23,145 nucleotides of DNA from Deltaproteobacteria bacterium (lineage in GTDB: Bacteria; Desulfobacterota; Desulfobacteria; Desulfobacterales; JAUVGT01): contig JAUVGT010000018.1 of the NCBI GenBank assembly GCA_030593645.1, positions 1-23,145 on the forward strand, read 5' to 3'. Position numbers and translations under genes: made by a program. The notes beneath the pieces were generated by a model. It was not told the origin of the DNA. It was given only the letters and a program-made list of their open reading frames with translations, and ran no database searches. Of the stretch, positions 1 to 7,311 are shown in pieces. Position 1 is the first letter of the stretch. Every line of letters starts with the position of its first letter.

Positions 1-10
1 CCTTGAATTT

Positions 11-58
11 GAACTATTTACGAAACCGTCTAATTCGGACTTTTTACAAGACCATCAA
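11..58. repeat. Tandem pair of a dispersed ~26-bp repeat
   Basis: Two imperfect units lie head to tail with a 26-bp period. The first starts GAACTATTTACG at 11 and the second starts GGACTTTTTAC at 37. The second unit, over 32-58, matches the reverse complement of 21337-21363 at 26 of 27 positions, so the element occurs at both ends of the window in opposite orientations. It lies just beyond the stop codon of the HNH gene, in non-coding DNA. From memory, similar sequences are scattered in Desulfobacterales genomes. I cannot verify that here, and no mobility gene accompanies it. Confidence 0.6.
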
Positions 59-91
59 GCTCAATAATGAAAAAAATCTCACTCTGCCTGG

Positions 92-394
92 CTATAAATC
101 CGATTTCGAAATTTTCTCCAAATACTCCACCCACTCCATCGGCAGGAGCTGTTTTTTCTTATTGTTACATTCCTTACACGATGGAACCACATTACTTTTT
201 GTACTTTTCCCGCCGCGGGCCACCGGAACAATGTGATCCATTGTGAGTTCTTTGACCGCCACAGCCTCGCCGCAGTAATGACAAACGCCCTTGGCCAGAC
301 GCCTTTTCCACCACTGGGTTGCTCTTAAATCCCGCGCCTTGTCGCGTTCTCTTTTTATATCGGCTTCATCCAGATCATATGCGTAGGGCTGCAT
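92..394 (-). CDS. HNH endonuclease domain protein
   Basis: A 100-aa protein made almost entirely of an HNH nuclease fold. Two zinc knuckles are visible (C38-x2-C41 and C73-x2-C76). The catalytic DHIVP motif is at 53-57, followed by GG and an Asn at 61-68, with CNNKK just after the second knuckle. The family cuts DNA in roles from restriction to repair, so the substrate cannot be read from sequence. Its ATG lies only 2 nt after the TAA of the S1-domain gene, which indicates co-transcription and probably translational coupling. It is shorter than restriction-type HNH enzymes and has no partner methylase or specificity domain nearby. A stand-alone housekeeping HNH protein is more likely than a restriction enzyme. 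Confidence 0.88.
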   Translation of the reverse strand: MQPYAYDLDEADIKRERDKARDLRATQWWKRRLAKGVCHYCGEAVAVKELTMDHIVPVARGGKSTKSNVVPSCKECNNKKKQLLPMEWVEYLEKISKSDL

Positions 395-396
395 GG

Positions 397-1845
397 TTAT
401 TTCTTATTTGACTCCATCGCTGCCTTCAATTTCTCCCCCAATGAACCGACTGATTGTTCTGAATCCCCTTTGTACTTCTTCCAGTCATCGGTATCCCTTG
501 AATCTCCGGGGCTAAGTGATATTTTTCTTTCCCGGACATTAATGTTTTCCACAATCACAGTGATCGAATCCCCGTCTTTCAGCCTTTCAATCATTTGGGG
601 TTTTGAAGATTTAGAAATTAAGGATTTGGGTAAAAGTCCAGTAATCCCGTCTTCCAGCTTAACAAAAAACCCAAACTTTTCCTTTTTTTCAACGATTCCA
701 TTGACCACCTGGCCGGTTTGAAATTTTTCAGGAACCTCAATCCACGGATCTCCTTCCGCGTCTCGGATACTTAAGGAAATTTTCCGGTGTTCAATATCAA
801 GATCCTTTATCAGTACATCCACCTGATCTCCGGGATTCACCACCTCTTCGGGCTTTAATATCCTTTTTTTATAGCTCATCTCACTGATATGAACCAGGCC
901 TTCAATACCGGGTAAGATTTCCACAAAGGCGCCAAAATCAAGACACTTTATTACCCTGCCCCTGATCTTATCACCCGGCTTTACGGTTTCGGTAATGGTA
1001 TCCCATGGATCGGCAGTTGCCTGTTTCATTGAAAGAGCGATTTTATTTTTCTTTTCACCCATTTCAATCTTCACAACTTTGACCTGGACGATATCACCCG
1101 TTTTTACCGTATCTTCAGGTTTTTCAATCCTTGACCAGGCTAACTCGGATACATGTATCATCCCTTCAACACCGGGGATGAGCTCAGCAAAAGCACCATA
1201 AGGCATGAGTCGTGTAATTTGCCCCTGAATCACATCACCTTCTTTCATCTCTTCAAAGAACGCTTTTTCAGTCTTTTGCTGTTCTTCGCTTAAGATTACC
1301 CGCCTTGAAACCACAATATTTCGGCCGTTTTCTTCAAACGTCTTTATACGAAACAAAAATGTCTCACCAACGTAATCTTCCGGATTTTCGACATATTTAA
1401 GATCGATTTGGCTGATCGGGCAAAACGCCCTTTTCTTCATGATCTCAATATGAAATCCGCCCTTGATTGTTTCTTTGACTTTTCCTTCCACGGGGACAGC
1501 ATTCCGATAGGCATCCTTCAGCATATGAATTCCACCGATACCGGAAAGCGCTTTGGACAGGCGAATTTCACTTTCATCCACCGATACCACAAAAAGTTCA
1601 AGGACATCTCCCTCTTTATAAGGCAGTTCCTTATTTTCATCCAACAGCTCTGCTTTATCGACTCCGCCGTCAATCTTGGTTCCAGTATCAATGAAAACCG
1701 CGTCAGAACCTATTGAAATAATCTCTCCGCTGATTTTATCTCCGACCTGCAAACTCTCACTCATCCCGGAACTATATGATTCAAGAAGGTCAGCAAAGTT
1801 TTCATCTTCATTTTCATCATTTTCATTTTTTATTTCATCTGACAT
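397..1845 (-). CDS. S1 RNA-binding domain protein (ribosomal protein S1-like)
   Basis: A 482-aa cytoplasmic RNA-binding protein. After an acidic, Asn/Glu-rich N-terminus (1-30) there are five S1 OB-fold repeats at about 34-98, 118-185, 201-275, 288-363 and 375-447. Repeats 3 and 4 are the most canonical, with YGAFAEL..GVEGMIHVSEL and FGAFVEI..GIEGLVHISEM. Repeats 1 and 2 are divergent. Six repeats is usual for proteobacterial RpsA, so this could be the main S1 in a shorter form or a paralog acting on mRNA or rRNA. I chose the ATG at 1845 because AAGGAGA lies 8 nt upstream; an upstream in-frame extension of 13 codons has no such site. It is followed directly by the HNH gene. Confidence 0.9.
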   Translation of the reverse strand: MSDEIKNENDENEDENFADLLESYSSGMSESLQVGDKISGEIISIGSDAVFIDTGTKIDGGVDKAELLDENKELPYKEGDVLELFVVSVDESEIRLSKALSGIGGIHMLKDAYRNAVPVEGKVKETIKGGFHIEIMKKRAFCPISQIDLKYVENPEDYVGETFLFRIKTFEENGRNIVVSRRVILSEEQQKTEKAFFEEMKEGDVIQGQITRLMPYGAFAELIPGVEGMIHVSELAWSRIEKPEDTVKTGDIVQVKVVKIEMGEKKNKIALSMKQATADPWDTITETVKPGDKIRGRVIKCLDFGAFVEILPGIEGLVHISEMSYKKRILKPEEVVNPGDQVDVLIKDLDIEHRKISLSIRDAEGDPWIEVPEKFQTGQVVNGIVEKKEKFGFFVKLEDGITGLLPKSLISKSSKPQMIERLKDGDSITVIVENINVRERKISLSPGDSRDTDDWKKYKGDSEQSVGSLGEKLKAAMESNKK

Positions 1846-1905
1846 GAATGTTTTCTCCTTACAGGGATGAACAAGATAGGACAAATGTAAATCTGAAGCA
1901 CTACA

Positions 1906-3882
1906 TCACATATTTCTGATCAACACGATTTTTTTACGATTTTTTTGATTTTTCGGATTCTTTGAGTTCATTTTAGTATAGTACATAAAAAACGCATCAA
2001 CAACGTTTTTATCAAAATGTTTGCCGGTATCATTCTTTAACATCCTAAGGGCTTTGTTTATCTGCATGGGACCCCTGTAATGCCGTTTGGAAGTAATCGC
2101 CTCAAAAAAATCGGCCACCGCGAGGATACGCGCTCCAAGCGGAATTTCTTCTCCTTTGAGTCCTTCCGGATAACCGCTCCCATCAATCTTTTCATGATGA
2201 GACCCGGTTATCGAAGGTATCTGACTGAAAATGCCTTCAAAATTAATCTGCTCAAGTATGTTTTTTGTCTTTTCTGAATGGCTTTTAACAATTTCATACT
2301 CTTTTTGTGTGAGCCTGCCCGGCTTTTTCAATATGGCATCAGGCACGCCGATTTTCCCATAATCGTGAAGCAGGGCTGCCACCTGCATCATTTCACAAAA
2401 ATCTTCAGGAAATCCCATTTCCCTGCATATTCCAAACGCATATTCAGTCACTCTTTCAGAATGCCCGGATGTCATTGGATCACGGGCGTCGATACTTGCC
2501 GCCATTACTTTCAGGATTGATCTGAACTGACGCTCCCTGGCTTCATAAAGATCCGTGCTGCGAATACTGATTCCTGTGATAGATGCAATACCCATCAGGA
2601 GGTTCATGTCACTTTGAACCAATGGCCTCTTGGTTTTGAGATTGTCCACTGCCAGGACCCCTATTGAAACACCATCATAAATAATCGGACAACAGAGAAA
2701 GGATTGGGTTTTCAGACGATCTGTTAGAGTCAGGCTTTTTATTGAAAGTTTTTTTTCAATTTCACTGATATCATTGATCAAGATGGGCTCTTGTTCATGA
2801 AACGCGGTAGCCAATACTTTTTTATATTTAGTGGACCGCTTCAGCCGAAACGCGGTTTTCTTAAACAGGTTAAGCTGATCATCTGTATATCCGTAACCTG
2901 CGTGAAATTTCAATTTTTCTCTTTCAGGATCCGCGAGAAGGAGCATGCATCGATCATAATCAAGCCATCTTTTTGAAATATGGACAATATTATCTAACGT
3001 ACTGTCAATATTTGACTGACGACCGACCAATTGCCCCATTTCATTTGTCAGCATGGCATTATTGTAATTGATATTTATCTGGTCAACCAGCTGGCTCGTA
3101 GAGATTCTAAGATCCCTGATTCTTGATTTCATTTCTTTTTTTTCTTTTCGCCATACGATCATGGTAAGAAGTAATATAATTGCCGTTGAACCGGGAAAAA
3201 GCACTGATACCATGAACTGAAAATCAAAAAAACCAAAAACCAAACAGGAAGAAAAAAGGACTAACGCGAAACTGTTTACGATTTTTTTAATGATGTTTAA
3301 TGCGGTTTTTTTCCACGTAACAATATACCGGCAGCATTCACCGCCTTTAAACATACATTCAGAATGTACAATCCGGGGCTGTTTTCTTTTGCACATTAAT
3401 GCGATGGATTCCAAATACCCTTTCCGATTCTCGCAAAAAGGCAGACCTTGAGAAACACCTTTTCGAAGCGTTACCGTAATCTCAACCTTATTGGAATTGA
3501 TTTTTCGGGTACGTATTTTATCTGCCCGTGTAATTTTTTCGATACTATTTTCTAAAAGAGCATAAGACGCCGCTGTACTGATGGTCCCACGAAAGTATTG
3601 CTGCAGCACGTTCCCGGCTTCCGGTGACGCAGCGTATCTTCCGGCCTTTCGAAAAATGTCTTCATCTTTTGTCAACTGATATACTTTTTCATGAAATCGA
3701 TCCATTTGTGCACCGGTAAACCAGTGCCCTTCATCTGCGATTTCATACGGGGTCATCCCCGCGCAGGTGAGCAGGTCATCAACATTGACATAACTGTAAT
3801 CGGATTTGATCAGCCGGATATAATTATCAACCATCCTGCTGCTGTATAGCGGTGTGCTTTCCAGGTTTGATGGTTCTTTCAT
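1906..3882 (-). CDS. V4R-GAF-HD-GYP cyclic-di-GMP phosphodiesterase
   Basis: A 658-aa membrane signalling protein. Residues 1-190 resemble a V4R/4-vinyl-reductase-type sensor ending in ECMFKGGECCRYIV. A hydrophobic hairpin (about 196-244) gives two membrane segments, followed by a short coiled linker, a GAF domain (about 290-445) and a C-terminal HD-GYP domain (about 450-635). The HD-GYP signatures are intact: HSERV at 474, LLHDYGKIG with H506/D507/K510, and HHEKIDGSGYP at 562-572. Known HD-GYP enzymes hydrolyse c-di-GMP to pGpG or GMP, so activity is likely. An in-frame TTG four codons upstream is possible, but the ATG at 3882 is preferred. Neither has a strong ribosome-binding site. It is separated from the upstream cyclase gene by about 100 nt and may share its transcript. 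Confidence 0.9.
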   Translation of the reverse strand: MKEPSNLESTPLYSSRMVDNYIRLIKSDYSYVNVDDLLTCAGMTPYEIADEGHWFTGAQMDRFHEKVYQLTKDEDIFRKAGRYAASPEAGNVLQQYFRGTISTAASYALLENSIEKITRADKIRTRKINSNKVEITVTLRKGVSQGLPFCENRKGYLESIALMCKRKQPRIVHSECMFKGGECCRYIVTWKKTALNIIKKIVNSFALVLFSSCLVFGFFDFQFMVSVLFPGSTAIILLLTMIVWRKEKKEMKSRIRDLRISTSQLVDQININYNNAMLTNEMGQLVGRQSNIDSTLDNIVHISKRWLDYDRCMLLLADPEREKLKFHAGYGYTDDQLNLFKKTAFRLKRSTKYKKVLATAFHEQEPILINDISEIEKKLSIKSLTLTDRLKTQSFLCCPIIYDGVSIGVLAVDNLKTKRPLVQSDMNLLMGIASITGISIRSTDLYEARERQFRSILKVMAASIDARDPMTSGHSERVTEYAFGICREMGFPEDFCEMMQVAALLHDYGKIGVPDAILKKPGRLTQKEYEIVKSHSEKTKNILEQINFEGIFSQIPSITGSHHEKIDGSGYPEGLKGEEIPLGARILAVADFFEAITSKRHYRGPMQINKALRMLKNDTGKHFDKNVVDAFFMYYTKMNSKNPKNQKNRKKIVLIRNM

Positions 3883-3983
3883 ATATAATATCAATCACTT
3901 TCATCGAATGCGGCATATCTATTATTTCAGCCCGTCATCCAAGGGAAGAGCATTATCATAATAATAATTGCGATACAACTCTA

Positions 3984-5282
3984 TTATACCGGCCGGATTT
4001 TAAATTTCCAGACACCCCAGATAAAACCGATTAAACCCAGGATAAACTCGATAAGGTCAAGGGTTTTAAAATAAAATTTATCAGCATAAGTCACACGCTT
4101 TTCAGGCACTCCCATTTTCGGGGGGACGACACGTAGAATCCATCCGAATTCCTTTTTTCCTACCAGGACTTTGTTCCAGGTCAATTTACCAATTTTCTTT
4201 ACATCGGTCAGCAAAAGCAGATCACCCGCGTTGACCACCTGAAGTGTCTTCGATTTTTCAGCCGGTTTCTCATGTATCACGCTGTTGTTTTCAAGTACTT
4301 CAACAAACAAATGCTTTGATTGATATACATCTGTGCTCAATTTTTCACCGACATCAATTTCAAAATAGACAACCGGCAGATAAACAAGCAAAAAACCGAT
4401 GCCGAAACCAAACCCGCCCTGCAACAGGCTCATGATAAAATGCGGGACGGTTGCCCGCCTGATTAGCAGGATCATGATAACCAAACATAGCGTACCGATA
4501 ATGGCAGGTACATAAGGGGGCATATTGATAAAAAAATGCGGATCCAGAGAAAAAAGTGCAAGAGATTCTTCATCCGCAATCAGATACCGAAAATACTCAA
4601 GGTACAGAAAATAGAGTATACCGACACTTGCAAAGGTGTAAACAAGAAGCTCTATTTTTTGCCGTGTTGTCAGCGGGAGAAATGAATCGACACGGATATT
4701 TTTAATCAGATCTTTCTCATTCATCCATTTGCATCGAAACACTTTAAGGACTTTTTTCTTGCCTTTGGGTGTAAAGCTTCCTCCCCGGACAAAGTTAAAC
4801 ATTTTTTTCTTTATTTTTCCAGCTGTATCCTCAGATATGAGGATATCATCACCGCTCCCCTGGCTTTCCACACGGGACGCAACATTTACGACATCACCGA
4901 ACACATCGTTATGTTCAACGATCGCCATTCCGGTATGTATACCGATCCTCACTTTCAGGGTAAAATTTTCATCCAGCTCACGGTTTTTCCTCAACATCTG
5001 CTGGATTCCGATTGAAGCGGACACCGCTTTATCCGGTTTATTAAAAACCGCCATAATGGAATCACCGATCGTTTTAACAACTTTTCCATTAAATTTTCTG
5101 ATTACCGGAAAGATCAGGCGGTTGTGTGTGTCGACCATGAGGCGGCCCTTGATATCCCCCCGGGTATCCCAATACCTGGTAGACCCCTCAATATCTGTAA
5201 ACATAACGGTTACCTGCTTCTGAGAGGCTTTTATGTGGCGAACCATACTGCTTCCAAATTGTTTTTTCTTTTTAGTGGGCAT
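3984..5282 (-). CDS. Class III adenylate cyclase with membrane and SH3-like modules
   Basis: A 432-aa protein whose class III cyclase domain is N-terminal (about 20-185). The metal-binding aspartates are present (FTDIEGS D30; GDSIMAVF D74). So are the adenine-selecting pair K70 (VVKTIGD) and D130 (VFGDVVN), and the transition-state residues N133 and R137. This predicts ATP to cAMP conversion. Three hydrophobic segments follow (about 210-232, 257-275, 284-307), then an SH3-like region (about 322-385) and a last membrane segment (about 407-427). Most membrane cyclases have the sensor first, so this order is reversed. The start at 5282 is set by GGAG 7 nt upstream. An in-frame extension to 5408 runs through the promoter and repeat sequence and is rejected. 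Confidence 0.88.
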   Translation of the reverse strand: MPTKKKKQFGSSMVRHIKASQKQVTVMFTDIEGSTRYWDTRGDIKGRLMVDTHNRLIFPVIRKFNGKVVKTIGDSIMAVFNKPDKAVSASIGIQQMLRKNRELDENFTLKVRIGIHTGMAIVEHNDVFGDVVNVASRVESQGSGDDILISEDTAGKIKKKMFNFVRGGSFTPKGKKKVLKVFRCKWMNEKDLIKNIRVDSFLPLTTRQKIELLVYTFASVGILYFLYLEYFRYLIADEESLALFSLDPHFFINMPPYVPAIIGTLCLVIMILLIRRATVPHFIMSLLQGGFGFGIGFLLVYLPVVYFEIDVGEKLSTDVYQSKHLFVEVLENNSVIHEKPAEKSKTLQVVNAGDLLLLTDVKKIGKLTWNKVLVGKKEFGWILRVVPPKMGVPEKRVTYADKFYFKTLDLIEFILGLIGFIWGVWKFKIRPV

Positions 5283-5318
5283 CCATTCGCTCCATACCTG
5301 TTGAATTTTCGTTTTAGA

Positions 5319-5348
5319 AGAATACAAATAATGAAGATTTGGTGTCAA
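5319..5348 (-). promoter_or_regulatory. Sigma70-type promoter for the adenylate cyclase gene
   Basis: On the minus strand a perfect TTGACA (5348-5343) is separated by 18 nt from TATTCT (5324-5319). This would start transcription near 5312, leaving a leader of about 30 nt that contains the GGAG site before the ATG at 5282. It also argues that the cyclase is transcribed independently of the upstream ASKHA gene. Sequence match only. Confidence 0.5.
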
Positions 5349-5362
5349 GCAATAATAAAAAG

Positions 5363-5394
5363 GGTTCAAGGTTTTGAGGATCCAAGGAGTCAAG
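5363..5394. repeat. Four degenerate 8-bp tandem units
   Basis: Read on the minus strand, four consecutive octamers occur: CTTGACTC, CTTGGATC, CTCAAAAC and CTTGAACC, with consensus CTTGAAWC. They sit between the ASKHA stop codon (5405) and the cyclase promoter. This is a short degenerate microsatellite-like run of unknown function. Confidence 0.5.
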
Positions 5395-5404
5395 AGAAAA
5401 GCTG

Positions 5405-6082
5405 TCACCCCGGTATTTTCACTGAAGGAAACAGCGAGGTATTGGTGTGAGGTATAAACTTTGCCGCGGAAAACCGGTTCATGAAATCCTGATTCACATT
5501 AAGCTCGAGGTATGTGATTTGATCCCGGATGCGGTCGATCTCTTCCTGATAATCAGGTGAAGTCAAAACCATTTTTGCACCCCCGAGAGAACTGTTTCCC
5601 AGTGATTGATAGTTTTCCAACGGTAAATCAGGTATCATGCCGATTGAAATTGCAGATTCAGGTCTGATAAAAGAACCGAATGTGCCAGCCACATAAAAAT
5701 CTGATATTTCATTTAACATCACTCCCACAGAAGATGTAAGGGTTTCAAGTATCGTATACATCGCCGCTTTGGATCTGACCAGACTGTCAAGGTCTGCCTG
5801 ACTAATAAACAGATCGCTGCCTGTGGCGGATTTTTCAGAAGGAACAATAACCAGGTGCGGGATATCCGGACCCTTCTTCAGCCTGCTGCCGCAGATTTCG
5901 GGTATCAATTTCCCTCGAATATCGATCATGCCGGAATTAAAAAGACATGCCGCAAGGTCGATGACACCTGACCCGCATATTCCTTTTGGCGGTTTATGAT
6001 CAATGGTTTGGATTTCAAATTTCCGATTATCAGGATTAATGGATATATGATCGATAACTCCCGAACCTGCCATCATACCCAT
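5405..6082 (-). pseudogene. DUF4445/RACo-like ASKHA protein, C-terminal part
   Basis: This reading frame (225 aa from an internal ATG) is the C-terminal half of the ASKHA protein whose N-terminal half lies at 6073-6963. It begins at MGMMAGSG, continues through the GICGSGVIDLAACLF segment and ends with FIPHTNTSLFPSVK, the usual end of DUF4445 proteins, so the gene is complete at this side. Read upstream of the ATG, the same frame gives CAGAAGPALEGGVTK, a conserved family motif. This shows that both frames once formed one gene of about 519 codons. As a separate protein this half has only part of the ATP-binding fold and is unlikely to work alone. Confidence 0.85.
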
Positions 6083-6963
6083 CTTTGTGACCCCTCCCTC
6101 AAGAGCCGGCCCCGCGGCACCGGCACAGCCGACAAGCAGGATTCATTGCCCAGTACCACTTCAGCATTTGTGCCCACATCTACAAGTATTGCGGTTTCCG
6201 GCCTCCTGTTTAACCCGGAAAACAGAATCCCCGCTATCAGATCCCCCCCAAAATAACTTCCAATATTGGGAAATATAAAAACCATTGCACCAGATCCCAC
6301 TTCAAGACCCAGATCTGCCGCTTTTTCCAAACCCGGTCGGTTAATCACCGGTATATAAGGTTCACGGATGATCCATCGTGGATTAAGTCCCATGAAAAGA
6401 TGTGTCATTGCCGTATTCCCGGCAAGAGAAACCAGTTGAATATCTGCCGGCATACAGTTCACGGATTGACAAAGTTTTTCAATCTCCTGATTCAGACCGT
6501 TTATGATCAATCTGTTTATTTTTTTCAATCCCCCTTCCTGTTCAGCAAAGTGAATCCGTTCCAGGATATCAGGACCGATTGAAATCTGAGGATTATTGAA
6601 TGACCCTTCTTTCAGCGTCAAACCGTTTGACAGGTCCATCAGGCACAGGGAAACACGGGTGGTTCCCAGATCAACCGCAAGCCCCAGGGGCTTGGTTCCT
6701 GCCTGTGGTGGCGCGATATTTATTAAAAAAACTATGTTACCGTCCCGGAAAAATGTACACCGGACTTTATCCTTACATTTCCTCAAAAGTTTCGGCAGTT
6801 TTTTTAATAATGCCAGGTCCATTTTGATTTCAATGTCAGCGGAATTGAACTGTTTCTTCAAGGCACAGACCACCCGTTCCGCATCCGCGGTATTATTTTC
6901 AAGCGTCGGCGGAGAGATGGTTATGGTTTTTACCCATCTATTATTGTGTTCTGTATCTGTCAT
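6073..6963 (-). pseudogene. DUF4445/RACo-like ASKHA protein, N-terminal part (frameshifted)
   Basis: A 296-codon frame encoding the linker (KTITISPPTLENNTADAER) and the first ASKHA lobe. It carries LGLAVDLGTTRVSL (phosphate-1 type) and ILVDVGTNAEVVLGN. It then runs out of frame into RGRLLREGSQRWV and stops. Family members such as RACo reductively reactivate corrinoid proteins using ATP and an N-terminal [2Fe-2S] domain of about 90-100 aa. That domain is absent: an in-frame TAA lies a few codons upstream of the ATG and no ferredoxin-like sequence precedes it. Corrected, the protein would be about 519 aa. No corrinoid methyltransferase lies in the window, so its substrate is unknown. It is either a genuine pseudogene or an assembly indel. 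Confidence 0.85.
6126..6130 (-). other. One-base frameshift site in the ASKHA gene
   Basis: Between GNESCLSA and CAGAAGPALEGG the reading frame changes. The codon starting at 6129 (GC plus one missing base) must be completed by an extra nucleotide before TGT at 6127 to restore the family motif. No slippery heptamer or RNA stem is obvious here, so a one-base deletion or a sequencing error is more likely than programmed frameshifting. Confidence 0.8.
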
Positions 6964-7311
6964 TTTTAATGTCGATATCAGGCCCTGAAGCCATTAACGG
7001 GAATTATTCTTGGAAACATGTTTTTATTGCCGGGCGATCCAACTTCTGGTCGTCGGCCTCCCCGTCATTCCCTTATTACATGATTAAAAAATATAAGAAA
7101 TCAAGGACAAAAAAACCGGAATTTCCGTATGTGTAAATTTTTTCTTTTATTTCTGCGGCTTAGCAGATGGTAATTTGTATTAATCCTTGACATTCACCCG
7201 TGTTTTTCCTAATATGATGTTGTGAAAACAATGAGTTACCGATCAATTATGAATGATTGCGCTTATCAATGTATTGCATTACGTTTCTAAGATACACAGG
7301 TTCATAATTAT
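6964..7311. other. Divergent intergenic control region
   Basis: 348 bp between the ASKHA gene (minus) and the LysM-FecR gene (plus). The half nearest the ASKHA gene shows no clear promoter for it. The half nearest the plus-strand gene is AT-rich and carries a strong promoter match at 7187-7215. I see no tRNA, riboswitch-like fold or hidden coding sequence, and no missing ferredoxin domain of the ASKHA protein. Confidence 0.6.
7187..7215 (+). promoter_or_regulatory. Sigma70-type promoter for the LysM-FecR/PKD pair
   Basis: A perfect TTGACA (7187-7192), 17 nt of spacer, then TAATAT (7210-7215). Transcription would begin near 7222, giving an untranslated leader of about 90 nt before the ATG at 7312. 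It is the best promoter match in the divergent region and would drive the two exported-protein genes. Confidence 0.6.

Noticed and set aside
3..236. 77-aa plus-strand frame at the window start
   Set aside because: It is translated from the tandem repeat and then antisense to the HNH gene. No protein family features are present.
4729..5223. A 164-aa open frame on the plus strand
   Set aside because: It lies antisense within the adenylate cyclase domain, whose motifs are conserved on the minus strand. The composition is that of a shadow frame.
6120..6135. Programmed ribosomal frameshift in the ASKHA gene
   Set aside because: The sequence at the junction (TCGGCTGTGCC on the minus strand) has no slippery heptamer or obvious downstream stem. 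A one-base indel is simpler.
7021..7080. Fragment resembling a CGTCATTCCC-type intergenic repeat
   Set aside because: Only about 11 bases match the pattern I have in mind and the inverted arm is missing, so it cannot be supported.
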